A DNA stretch of 64,000 bases from Panicum virgatum (lineage: Eukaryota; Streptophyta; Magnoliopsida; Poales; Poaceae): the NCBI RefSeq assembly GCF_016808335.1, contig NC_053150.1:28786030-28850029 (forward strand). Reading direction: 5' to 3'. The notes beneath the pieces were generated by a model that was not told the DNA's origin, did not search any database, and worked only from the letters and a program-made list of their open reading frames with translations. The position numbers were made by a program, and so were the translations under genes. Shown piece after piece: positions 42,106 to 51,569 of the stretch (positions are counted from its first letter, which is position 1; each line of letters opens with the position of its first letter).

Positions 42106-44476
42106 GCTACCGGTCTGTATTTTTGTAAGCAAGAAGATGCGGTGCTTGTACGATGTATTGGGTGGAAAAGGACATGTCCGTAGCCGTGAAGTACGATCAG
42201 CTGAGGATAACCATTGGTTATGCCTAGCGTTCTCAAACCGTAATAAAAAGATTAAGCCCCATATTTGATCACAGGTGAGGTATTGAACATATCGAATAAA
42301 AATTGGTTAAAAAGACGTAACACATGGGACTGGGGCAAATGTGATTGTGACATAATAGTATAGTTAGTATTGACAGCATAGTAGGCTACGGAGTTCTTTG
42401 GACAATTCTGCTCCCGATATGATAATTTCAACTTCACACTGTGTGAACAAAACTGAAAATATTTGCTATTCGCTAGACTAGACTGTAGAATATGTAGTCC
42501 CTTTAATGTTTGGGAAATGGGTACTACGTACATTTCTCTTGAAAGAAAAACAAAATACCCTACTAACAAACTAAGGGCTTTACTACTGATCCCGTCACTA
42601 CCTGAAGACTGCATTGGTTGTAAGATGTATCCTTAATTTTACTTCTGGTTTGATTACGAATTGAACGGTTAGTACTGTCCATCACCGTGGTTTTGTGTTG
42701 AAAAAACAACAGAAAACCAAGCTGAGCCTCAAGAGTTCCTAACGGACAACTGCACACGTTATCCCTTTGTAGGTCCCCAATGGCAGTAGTCGTCACTGCT
42801 TAACATCTAATATCTTACAACCACTACACGTCTTATATCTCTCCCTGTCAATGCTGGCCTAACTTCCAAGGTGATTTTTTGTGAGCAAATATGAAAATTA
42901 GGTGTAGAATTATTTTCCAAAATATAATATGTGTATTTTATATATCTTTACCTTTTTATAAAGAACGGATCATTTCTGCAGTATATTGACTTTTGATCCG
43001 TCATGTGTCTGAAGGGTGGATCCAAAAGAACCAAAAGTCCGAAGAATTGGTACCCGATGAGTAATACCATATGCAGTTCAGCCTTCGGAGCCGAAGTTAG
43101 CAACCATCAGGGATCAAATCAAATCAAAACCAGAAGCAGAGAAACACGGTTTCTTTTGTGCGCCTAAAAAGAAAAGAAGAAAACGGATATCTTCTTGACT
43201 CGGATCCCTTGTCTCTAGAATCCACTGCCACCTGCCTGGTGTCACAGAAATTGGGCCTGCACGGACGTCCGTTCGTCATAGCCCACGGCATGTTCCTTTT
43301 TTTTCTCGGCATCGTTGCTGCTAATTAGAAAATAAAAACCTCGCACCATCCTAGCTTAGATCATTCACGACAGCCTTGTCTCGCAGCCTGCCGATCGCCG
43401 AGGTCGTTGATCCCCGTTGAAAACACGAGGCGCAACTAGGGGTCACCTCGCCTCGAATTGCTTGGTTTAGTTCAATCCTCCAAACCACGAGGATTAATTC
43501 CAGGTTCTCCTGAACCATTCTCTTCCGTGCGTGCTGTCATCTACTTCAGTATGAGCATGAGCTCAATAAGTTGGCTCTGTAAACAAATAAACGCTGACCA
43601 AACTGCCCGAGAAGTGAAATAGCATTGACCTGCTACTTTCTTTGCTTGATCTTGGACCCATTGATCTATATTATTTTCCAACTATCGAATCATACTGCTT
43701 GTGCAGTTTTTTAATGATCAAACTGCTATAAGTTGTGATACGAAACAGAGTGAATCGTATACTAGAAACATCATCTTTAGAGATGGTGGGGAATGGAAAG
43801 AGACAGAGAACATAATAGGTAGGTGATGACAAGTGAGGACCACGTGCAAGTGAGGGGAAACCACTCCACAAACCACTTTAAATTACTTTAAGGATACTTT
43901 GTCCAGTATTTTAGAGTTAGTTAGAGGGTATAGTTATCTAGTTTTATAGTTTAGCGAGTTTTTTTCAAACTTGATCACAAGGTAAGGGGGCCAAACGAAC
44001 TTTACTCTAACAATATGGGTCAAAAATCAAGTTGTCACGTAAGTTTTTGGCTATTATTATTAGAATGGAGATGTGTGGTGACTTCCGTTGCAATGCACGG
44101 TAATATTTGCTTGTATATTGTAATAGAAAATAATTGGCAAATCTATGATTATCAGGAAAAGCTATTGCCCAAAGTCGAGTATTTGTGACTCGGAGGATGC
44201 TGCTCATCAAACAAGAAATATAACAAAAAAACCAAAAGCAAAGGGGTGACCAATGACTATGACGGATGAACACGGTAAATTTTGCTGGTTCCTTGTTTAC
44301 CGCTTGTAACAATATAAAGCCATAGGACGGGGTGGTGTATCAAGAAATTGACAAATAGTACTAGATAGTCTATGTGAGACATCCAGATAATTTGATCTCA
44401 GACATGATTATAAACCAATAGTCATCGGTGCTCCACCTGAGCCATCTCCAGCTGCACTACTGTGCCCCAATTCCTG
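42106..44476. other. Intergenic region between two host genes
   Basis: About 2.4 kb with only short, unconvincing open frames. It contains the protease promoter at its left and the 3' side of the zinc-finger gene at its right. No transposon with clear ends was recognised. Confidence 0.5.
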
Positions 44477-46441
44477 TCATTGTCCACCACCACAGGATGC
44501 GGCTGCAGCCTCTCGCTCTTTCTCCTTCTCTGCAACATTGGCTCTGTCCCAGTGCGTCCTAGTGTAGAGATGCAGAATTATGCTGTCCTTGTTGCAGCCG
44601 TGCACACCACAGGTCTCGCACGAGAGCCCGCCATTCTCCTGCTGCAGCACGGTGAACACCTTGCCCTCTACCTGGATCTTCATTGGTTTGCCAGGCGCAG
44701 TAGCGTCGGCCTTCTTCACCGATTCCTCCACTTGGGTCACAAAGCCGTTGGCTCGGGCCGATGGGTGAGTAAGCTTTCCATCCTCTGCAGCCTCAATGTG
44801 AGTAGCAGGTTGAACCTTTGCAGGTCCATCTCCTTCGATGGGAGCCATGGCCACAGCATTTGCCGCTTGTGGTGCTGATTCTACCTCTTCAACAATCCCC
44901 GCATTCACCACAGGCTCTATGTGTATAGCAGGTTCAACCTCTGCTGTCCCATCTACTTCCATGGGTGCCGTGGCGGCAGCGTTTTCCACATGTGGAGCTT
45001 CCAGTGACAGCACTGATCCTGCCTCTTCATCAGCTTTCACTGACTTTGAGCTCTTGCTTTGCGCCCGAGTAATCTCACCATGCTCTCCATGTTCAATGCA
45101 AGTAATAGGTTTATCCTCTGCCAATCTATCGACTTCCATGGGCACCATGGTGGCATCGTTTTTTGCTCGTGTCACTGGTGATGGTGCTGATTCTACATCC
45201 ACATTGGCTTTCGTAGACTTTGAGCGGTTGCCTGGCACCTCATCAGCCCCTTCGGCAAGAACTGAGGCGTCCTTGTTTACTCCTGCAGCGAGTGTCCTAT
45301 TGCGCCTGTGCTTCTTCCCAGCAAGGTGAGACCGCATGATGATCTCAGATGGTGTCTTAACATTGCAGCAAGGGCAGTCGAGGAAGCCATCCACCCGCTG
45401 TAGAGGATGGTGCAAACTATCAACTTCCATGGTCAGCGAGTCAGGATCCCAGACATTATGGTCCTTAGCTGCAGCAGTACTTCCACTGGCCTTCATCACT
45501 TTTTTTCCATGAGCCTTGGTACTGTCCCCAGCGGTGACGTCTTCTTTTGTGGAAGCCTTAGTTGTTTCTTGATGCTCACTGTCATCACCAACCTTTGCTT
45601 CCAAGGGCATTGACAATGGCACTTCCACCTGAAACGATATGCCATCGACAGCAGCTGTGTCTGTTCCCATCGGTTGTGCTTTGGGTGCTTCCTCTCCACC
45701 TGTGGAGACGTTGGCAGAGATATCAGAGCTAGCGTTTGCCTTATTCTTGTGCTTCTTCCCCGACAGATGATACTGCATGCCATTCATTGACGTGGTCCTC
45801 ACATTGCACAGCTCGCAGAGCAGCAAACCTTTTAACCGCCGCACGGTGTGTGGCACACCGTGCAACTCCAGAACCAGCGTTTCAGTATCAGCGCTGCCAA
45901 CAGCAGTTGTGGGAGCTTCTGGCACAGACACGCCTTTCCTGACCTTCTTTGCAGCCTCATCCGGTGGCTTGCTGGAGGCTTGGCCATACTTCTGTCTCTT
46001 GGAGATGTGTTTGCTCCCTTCAAGGTGGCACATCATGGTAACGCGGTCTGCTGTCCTCACGTTGCACACCTCACAGAGAAGGTACCCATCCATCTGCACC
46101 ACCTCATTCAGCGCTCCTGCATTCGTTAGCATCTTGAGCTTAGTCGGCGTGTAGTCACCCAATGGCACCAACACCTCTTCCCCTGTATCTGTCTCCGGCT
46201 CTGGTTCTGTCATTGGCTTTGGCTGCTCCAGAATGGCTGTGGCCTTCTTCTTGTGCACCTTCCCGTTGAGGTGGTCCTGCATGCCCTTCTCACAGTTTGT
46301 CGCGATGTCACATACCATGCAGGTTAATGTGATCTTCTGTTTCTTGCTTCTTGTCGCTGCTGATACTATGGATGCTGCCGCACGATCTGGGCTTTTCCGC
46401 TTGTCCGGTGAGGCCGCTAGTCCGTTTGTTCTAGGGTGGAC
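44477..46441 (-). CDS. U1-type multi zinc-finger protein, exon 3 (five C2H2 fingers)
   Basis: The main exon of a minus-strand host gene. Five fingers of the U1/matrin type (C-x2-C-x12-H-x5-H) can be read: CMVCDIATNCEKGMQDHL...H, CEVCNVRTADRVTMMCHL...H, CELCNVRTTSMNGMQYHL...H, CPCCNVKTPSEIIMRSHL...H and CETCGVHGCNKDSIILHL...H. Such fingers bind double-stranded RNA or RNA-protein complexes, so a nuclear RNA role is likely but unproven. Long low-complexity acidic and Ala/Glu/Val-rich linkers join them. The first in-frame ATG (46318) lies inside finger 1, so it is not the start. The frame runs upstream without stop (VHPRTNGLAASPDKRKSPDR) to an acceptor ATGCGCAG at 46442, phase 0, and joins the 5' exons near 48.1-48.7 kb. 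Confidence 0.85.
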   Translation of the reverse strand, partial: VHPRTNGLAASPDKRKSPDRAAASIVSAATRSKKQKITLTCMVCDIATNCEKGMQDHLNGKVHKKKATAILEQPKPMTEPEPETDTGEEVLVPLGDYTPTKLKMLTNAGALNEVVQMDGYLLCEVCNVRTADRVTMMCHLEGSKHISKRQKYGQASSKPPDEAAKKVRKGVSVPEAPTTAVGSADTETLVLELHGVPHTVRRLKGLLLCELCNVRTTSMNGMQYHLSGKKHKNKANASSDISANVSTGGEEAPKAQPMGTDTAAVDGISFQVEVPLSMPLEAKVGDDSEHQETTKASTKEDVTAGDSTKAHGKKVMKASGSTAAAKDHNVWDPDSLTMEVDSLHHPLQRVDGFLDCPCCNVKTPSEIIMRSHLAGKKHRRNRTLAAGVNKDASVLAEGADEVPGNRSKSTKANVDVESAPSPVTRAKNDATMVPMEVDRLAEDKPITCIEHGEHGEITRAQSKSSKSVKADEEAGSVLSLEAPHVENAAATAPMEVDGTAEVEPAIHIEPVVNAGIVEEVESAPQAANAVAMAPIEGDGPAKVQPATHIEAAEDGKLTHPSARANGFVTQVEESVKKADATAPGKPMKIQVEGKVFTVLQQENGGLSCETCGVHGCNKDSIILHLYTRTHWDRANVAEKEKEREAAAASCGGGQ

Positions 46442-48156
46442 CTGCGCATGAGAATATCGTAATCAATTTCTTCAGTAGATTAATCAATGAGCAACAAACA
46501 GACATAGCTACCAAGTCAAATCATGTTTACAGCTGGATATAGTGTCTGGGTCATCAATATCACGATTATATGTCAAGAATGCATGAAAGATGCAAGATAT
46601 AGTGTTGTGAATATATAACGCATTAAATTTGATTAGCTTTTTTGTCTATATAAATGTACAACAAATTAGATTTTTCAGGCAACTTAAAAGGACAGAATTA
46701 CAATAATATTATGGAAGCCACTACTGAAGTTTTTCTGTACTTCTGGAAGAACTATAAAAGTAGCCATACATGCCGTGGGCATTCTTATCACAGAGCGAAT
46801 CCTGTCTAGTTTATCTTAAATATTCAATACTGCAGATGTCAATTTTGTTAGATGCTTGGAAGGTTTTGCTTTTTTGCTATTGCTAGCCAATGGCAAAACC
46901 TGCAGCATACTGCTATGTCTGACAGCAAAGTTTTGGATTGGTTATCTAAAATTTTGTGTTTAAACCATGGTTGCAGTTTCAAGATATTATGGAACAAAAC
47001 AATGAAAAAATTCTAATATCAGAAAAAATTCCAATGACCACGCTGGCCCCTTGCATTGCGAGTGCAAGGTGTTTGATTAGCTGGAATATCTTCAAGTGTC
47101 ATTAGTGCACAAAATGCATGGTATGCACTATTTCCTTCCACTTTTTGAACATTGCATATATATAATAAGAAAGTGAGAATTTTCGGTGACAAAGCCCCGT
47201 ACAAAACAAATGATTGCAACTACAGGGCTTTGTCAGTGATGGCCATTGTGAATGAACAGAAGCCTGAGAAAAGCTTTTAAAAAAAAGCATGAGAAAAAGT
47301 ATGCTAATAAGATGCTGCTCTACGTGGACCCCATGATGGCACATCGTACACGCACGGCAAAGATCCAAAAGCACATAGCAAACATGCAGTTTCTAATAAT
47401 GACGAATGAATGATATGATTGCAAAAAAGACTCTGGCCTTTATACCATATAAAAGCATGCTACCTTACAACTGCGACAACGTGCAGGTCTCCATGTCCTT
47501 GTTTGATTTGTTTTCGTTATTGGCGTGGTTTTTCTTAGTAAACAAAAATAATTGGAGTTCTTCCAGCACTACAAAAAAGTTGTTTTCTACTTGGACTATT
47601 CATATCAATTCTTGTATGTATTTTGTTGTATAGTGCCAGTCGAACTTTTTGACAGCATTATTTGTGTGGGATCAAACATATCTATCAAGGCAAGGAGTCT
47701 CACATGACACAATAATTTGGACGCTGACATAACAAAAGCAACACTGTAGACTCATAGCCAATCAAATCAACAAACGACTGAATGATGCAAGACGTTATAT
47801 ATGCAGCAACCCACAATTCAAATGAAAAAAATTCGATGAAACGAACAACACGATCTAAAGATCTAACTATCCGGAACAAATAAAATGAACAGTCCAAATC
47901 GATTGGTAGCTTGCAGGTGTGCCAATCCCCTGCCGCCCGGCACTCAGGTAAAAAAAACACTATCAGAAAATCCGTAATTATGGTTCGTTTAATTTAGAGA
48001 CACAGAAGACGATCAAATGGCAGCACAAAGCAATGCAGCAATCACTACAGCATCCATCAAAAAGGATTTGATGCGACGTGTGAGAATCGTGAGGCCGAGA
48101 TGGACAAATAAACGGAAAGCGTCATCAAACACGAAAAAAGCGGAAGTGCAGCGGAC
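46442..48156 (-). other. Large intron of the zinc-finger gene (~1.7 kb, donor uncertain)
   Basis: The acceptor at 46442 is clear. Two phase-0 donors are possible: GAG|GTCCGC at 48157/48156 (poor consensus) or GCT|GTAGTG at 48049/48048 (better, adding 36 codons). The intron is AT-rich without another recognised gene. Confidence 0.5.
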
Positions 48157-48485
48157 CTCATCTTGCGCAGCAACCGGCAGAGACGCGTTGCCGGGGACGA
48201 TCCTCGCCGGCGGGCCCGATCCCCCCGCCGAGCGCCCGAGCGTTGGCCACGAGAGGCGGAGCAGCTGCTCCCTGATCTCGCGCCGCACCTCCAGCTCCAG
48301 CTCCAAGTTCTCCGCCTCCTCCCGCAGGATCCGCTCCCTGATCCTCGCCTTCTCCGCCTGGCGCCGCAGCTCGTCGGCGGAGTCGGCCGCCGCCACATCC
48401 GGCGGTGGGAGCGGAGGTGCCTGCCACGGCACCAGGGCCGCATCCCTCGCGCGCTCTGCCGGGCCGTCCTCCCCGTCGTGGGCGT
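48157..48485 (-). CDS. Zinc-finger protein, exon 2 (charged helical region)
   Basis: Begins after acceptor GATTCCAG at 48486 and joins exon 1 in phase 1 (G|AC). It encodes DAHDGEDGPAERARDAALVP, a Pro-rich patch, then a long charged helix (ADELRRQAEKARIRERILRE continuing EEAENLELELEVRREIREQL). An N-terminal charged helix of this kind is usual in plant proteins with the same set of U1-type fingers, supporting linkage to exon 3. The 3' boundary is uncertain: the exon may extend to 48049. Confidence 0.65.
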
Positions 48486-48561
48486 CTGGAATCGCAAAAA
48501 CATGTATCATGAACCAACAGAAGTAGAATCGCCCTGGACCGGGCCGGATGGGAGATCTCAC

Positions 48562-48670
48562 CTGCTGCCGACCCTGAGCCGGAAGTACTGGGCGCCGCAG
48601 GTGGTGAGGGCGTGGGCGGAGGCGGGGAACGGCTGCGGCGCTCGTCGCCGGCGCAGTATTGGAACTCCAT
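48562..48670 (-). CDS. Zinc-finger protein, exon 1 (start)
   Basis: ATG at 48670 gives MEFQYCAGDERRSRSPPPP. The MEFxxxA start followed by a Pro-rich region is the customary N-terminus of this plant zinc-finger family. It ends with donor GCAGCAG|GTGAGATC at 48562/48561, phase 1, and a 76-bp intron separates it from exon 2. Exons 1 to 3 together would encode about 800 residues (about 836 with the alternative donor). Confidence 0.7.
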
Positions 48671-48801
48671 GGCGATTCCGAGAGGTGAAGCGAGGGAGAG
48701 AGATGCGTGGGTTTGGGGTTTAGCAAGGTCATTAAAGAGCCCGAGACGGAAGAGACCGTGAAAAACGACGCGGGGAGGTGGGGAGATTTGTTAAGGTCTT
48801 G

Positions 48802-49144
48802 GGGCGCGTTTAGTTCCCAAAAATTTTCACCCAAAAATTTTCACCTCTTCTTTAAACACATGTATGAAGCACTAAATATAATTAAATAATAAAACTAATT
48901 ACACAGTTTGGTTGTACATGACGAGACGAATCTTTTAAGTCTAATTAGTGCATGATTAGCCATAAGTGCTACAGTAACCCACATGTGCTAATGACGCGGT
49001 CAAAGGCCTCAAAAGATTCGTCTCGTGGTTTCCAAGTGAGTTCTGAAATTAGTTTTTTAATTAGTGTCCGAAAAGTCCTCCAGACATTCGGTCAAAGTAT
49101 TGATTTGACATCCAAAATTTTTTGGCGGGGAACTAAACGCGCCC
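48802..49144. mobile_element. 343-bp MITE with GGGCGCGTTTAGTTCCC termini
   Basis: Perfect 17-bp terminal inverted repeats GGGCGCGTTTAGTTCCC and a 3-bp duplication TTG (48799-48801 and 49145-49147). AT-rich, with no coding capacity. Internal complementarity (GACGAGACGAATCTTTTAAG and AAAGATTCGTCTCGTGG) gives a hairpin. A 3-bp TSD suggests a Tourist/Harbinger-type MITE, though TTG is not the usual TWA. It lies about 130 bp upstream of the zinc-finger gene ATG, so it may affect that promoter. Confidence 0.85.
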
Positions 49145-49192
49145 TTGGTCATAGTAGGTGCACGATAATTAATGCACGGCCGCGGAATATGT

Positions 49193-49400
49193 AGGCCGTG
49201 TTTGGATGGCCCTTAAAAAAATTTCATGAAAACTTTTCGATGTTTTGACCACTAATTAGTGATATTAAATAAAGTCTAATTATAAAATTATCTCCACAAT
49301 TATGGTACTGTAGCAGGTGATGTAGCTGATGAGACCTTTGGCTGTACGATTAAAGGATAATTAGACGCGGTTACTGTGTCATTGATACGTGGGTCTTAGT
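49193..49400. mobile_element. MITE fragment, one end only
   Basis: Starts GGCCGTGTTTGGATGG, a form common at the ends of grass MITEs, followed by AT-rich sequence with CACTAATTAGTG and a GTACTGTAGCA stretch. The opposite end was not found, so it is probably truncated. Confidence 0.4.
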
Positions 49401-50446
49401 CTATTCCATATGCGAGTTGGACTAGCTTTTCATCAATCTGAATTCTAATTGTAACCTGGACAAATCAATTAGAATCATAATCGAAATCCAAATAAACCAA
49501 TCGGAATCCCAATCGGATCCGAGACACTCAATGTCTCGCATGATCACAACATGGCTTGCACACAGAGAAAGAGTACAAAGTTGATGATATTATTGTAAAT
49601 TTATTATATTACTCGTATCAACACATGAGCACTATGCTAATCCATACTATATATTATTATTATCTACACTATAAAGATCAAAATCAATTAAAAATATTTA
49701 TTACTCAAATCGTGCCCACCTTACCCCTCACGCTGGAGAGAGAGGTAGATGTAGATCAAAAAAATCACAATTTAGAAAATATTTCAGCCAAAAACTAAAT
49801 TTTTTTCTTATCTAGTAAAAATTAGTCTACCCGCGCCTGTACCCGGACCAATGCCCCTACCAATCTGCGCTGCGTCTTCCCCAATCCCCACTCCTCGAAC
49901 GAGGTCCCCGCGCCGCGGCGCCGACCTACCCATGTCCTCCACCGCGCCCAACACTTCGGATTTAGGAGCGGGAGCTGTACATCAGGAGGCGGCACACAGA
50001 AGAGGTGAGTTGGTCATCGTTGAACATGGTGGCACCGTGACGGTGTGAGTTCCGAGCTCTGCGACCTGGCTGCTGGCTCCAATGCTCTCGTCGGTGAGGT
50101 GGAGGAGGACAGCAGTCTTGTGGGCACATGGCAGGTGGCCAAGCGGCGGCCCGGTCTTCATCTCGACGGATCACCATAATTTTCCTGCTAAAATCTCCTC
50201 TCCCATTATTATTCCCTGTCCATGCCTACCACCGGTAGCTCAGATGGCAGCGAACCGGCGACGGTGGTGAACTTGCCGGCCGCTCTGTGCCTACCGCCGA
50301 TCAGGCCACAAATTGTTTCCTATGCCGATCCACTTCTTACTTGTCTCTAATTTCCCTCTGGGTAAAGAAGATTAACTGCTTCTATTTTACATGCGAATAG
50401 TTAATCATTCAGTATTTTGTTTTTTTCCTGGGCTAGCTGGAGATTA
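49401..50446. other. No recognised gene
   Basis: About 1 kb between a MITE fragment and the Copia element. Short GC-rich frames around 49850-50280 are coding-like in composition but have no identifiable domain. Confidence 0.45.
50442..50446. repeat. TSD GATTA, left copy
   Basis: Directly before the 5' LTR; identical to 57359-57363. Confidence 0.9.
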
Positions 50447-51546
50447 TGTTGGAATTATGGGCTTGGTCCATTTATTTTCATCAATGCAATTAAAAGAATT
50501 CAAACCCCACTATTAAATGCTAGGGAATCAATTTTTTAATTCCGTATCGGGATTTGAGGAGGATCTCAACCGACTTAAAGGGTGGACCCTATATACAGCA
50601 CTTGTGAAGCCGGTAAGAGGAGGTTAGTGAACCGCGCGCGCTCGCCACGCCCAGGCCGTGCGGTGTGCTGAGATGAGATGACGAGGCACGACCGGGTGGT
50701 GCATGTGCGAAGATGAGAATGTTTTTGCTGTTGAACACCACAATCACTTTCTTCAGGCACTCCTGCTTAGGAGACTTCTCCCATCTCCGCTCGCCACGGC
50801 CTCGGCGTGGCGAGGGAGCGACGTGCTGTGATGAGAGGCCGTCGTGCGGCCGGGCGGTGCGCATGCGACGTGCTGAGATAAGATTGTTTTTGTTGTTGAA
50901 CACCACAAGCACTTGCTTCAGATACTCCTGCTTAGGAGACCTCTCCCATCTCTCTCAGCTGCTTTCTGCAATCTCCATCGCTAGCACTGCGTGCATAGTT
51001 CTAGCATCAGCTGCTTTCTGCAATCTCCATCGCTAGCACTGCGCACACAGTTCTAGCGAGAGTAGGTCTTCGGAACCTCTATTCGCTAAAGGTCCTGCAC
51101 GGGATAGCGGGCAATCAGGTTTTTGGGGAGCGTCTTGACACGACTGCTTGGTCCCTAAACGACTATTTCGTCTACATTCCGGCGGCGTGAACGACTACTT
51201 CGTCTACATCCCGACAACCAGAACGACTACTTCGTCTACTTCCTGGTGATCGTTTGTAAGACTGCACTGCGAACATCATCCTGCATCGACGTCGTTCGGC
51301 TACATCAAGTAAGGCCAGTCGAATAGAATGTCTATTCCAGCTGGTAACGACGCAACCGGTGCCTCCAGCACTGGTCTCGTCTTGTGGTACAATCTGAAAC
51401 TCATATGTTTCATTTTGTTTAATTTTGTATTAATCTTGAACACTTGCACATGCTTAGTTTCACTCACTATAGTCATGGAAATATTATCTAATTACATTGT
51501 TAATTTTGGAATTAAAATATACTGGAAAATGCCTAGATTTCTAACA
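50447..51546 (+). repeat. 5' LTR of the Copia element (rearranged, lacks the TATA module)
   Basis: 1100 bp. It contains a ~160-bp tandem duplication (about 50640-50797 and 50798-50945, both with TTTTTG.TGTTGAACACCACAA and GCTTAGGAGAC) and a 51-bp duplication of TCAGCTGCTTTCTGCAATCT (50958 and 51009). The block with TATATAAACCAGCC present in the 3' LTR is missing, so this copy probably lacks its native promoter. Confidence 0.85.
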
Positions 51547-51569
51547 ATTCAAAAACCTGATAATGTTAA

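Noticed and set aside
44462..46154. Plus-strand frames of 125-163 codons opposite the zinc-finger exon
   Set aside because: They are antisense shadows of the 613-codon minus-strand frame, with no domains of their own.
46019..46318. ATG at 46318 as the start of the zinc-finger protein
   Set aside because: It falls inside the first zinc finger, whose first part is encoded upstream in frame, and a splice acceptor lies at 46442. The start is placed in exon 1 at 48670.
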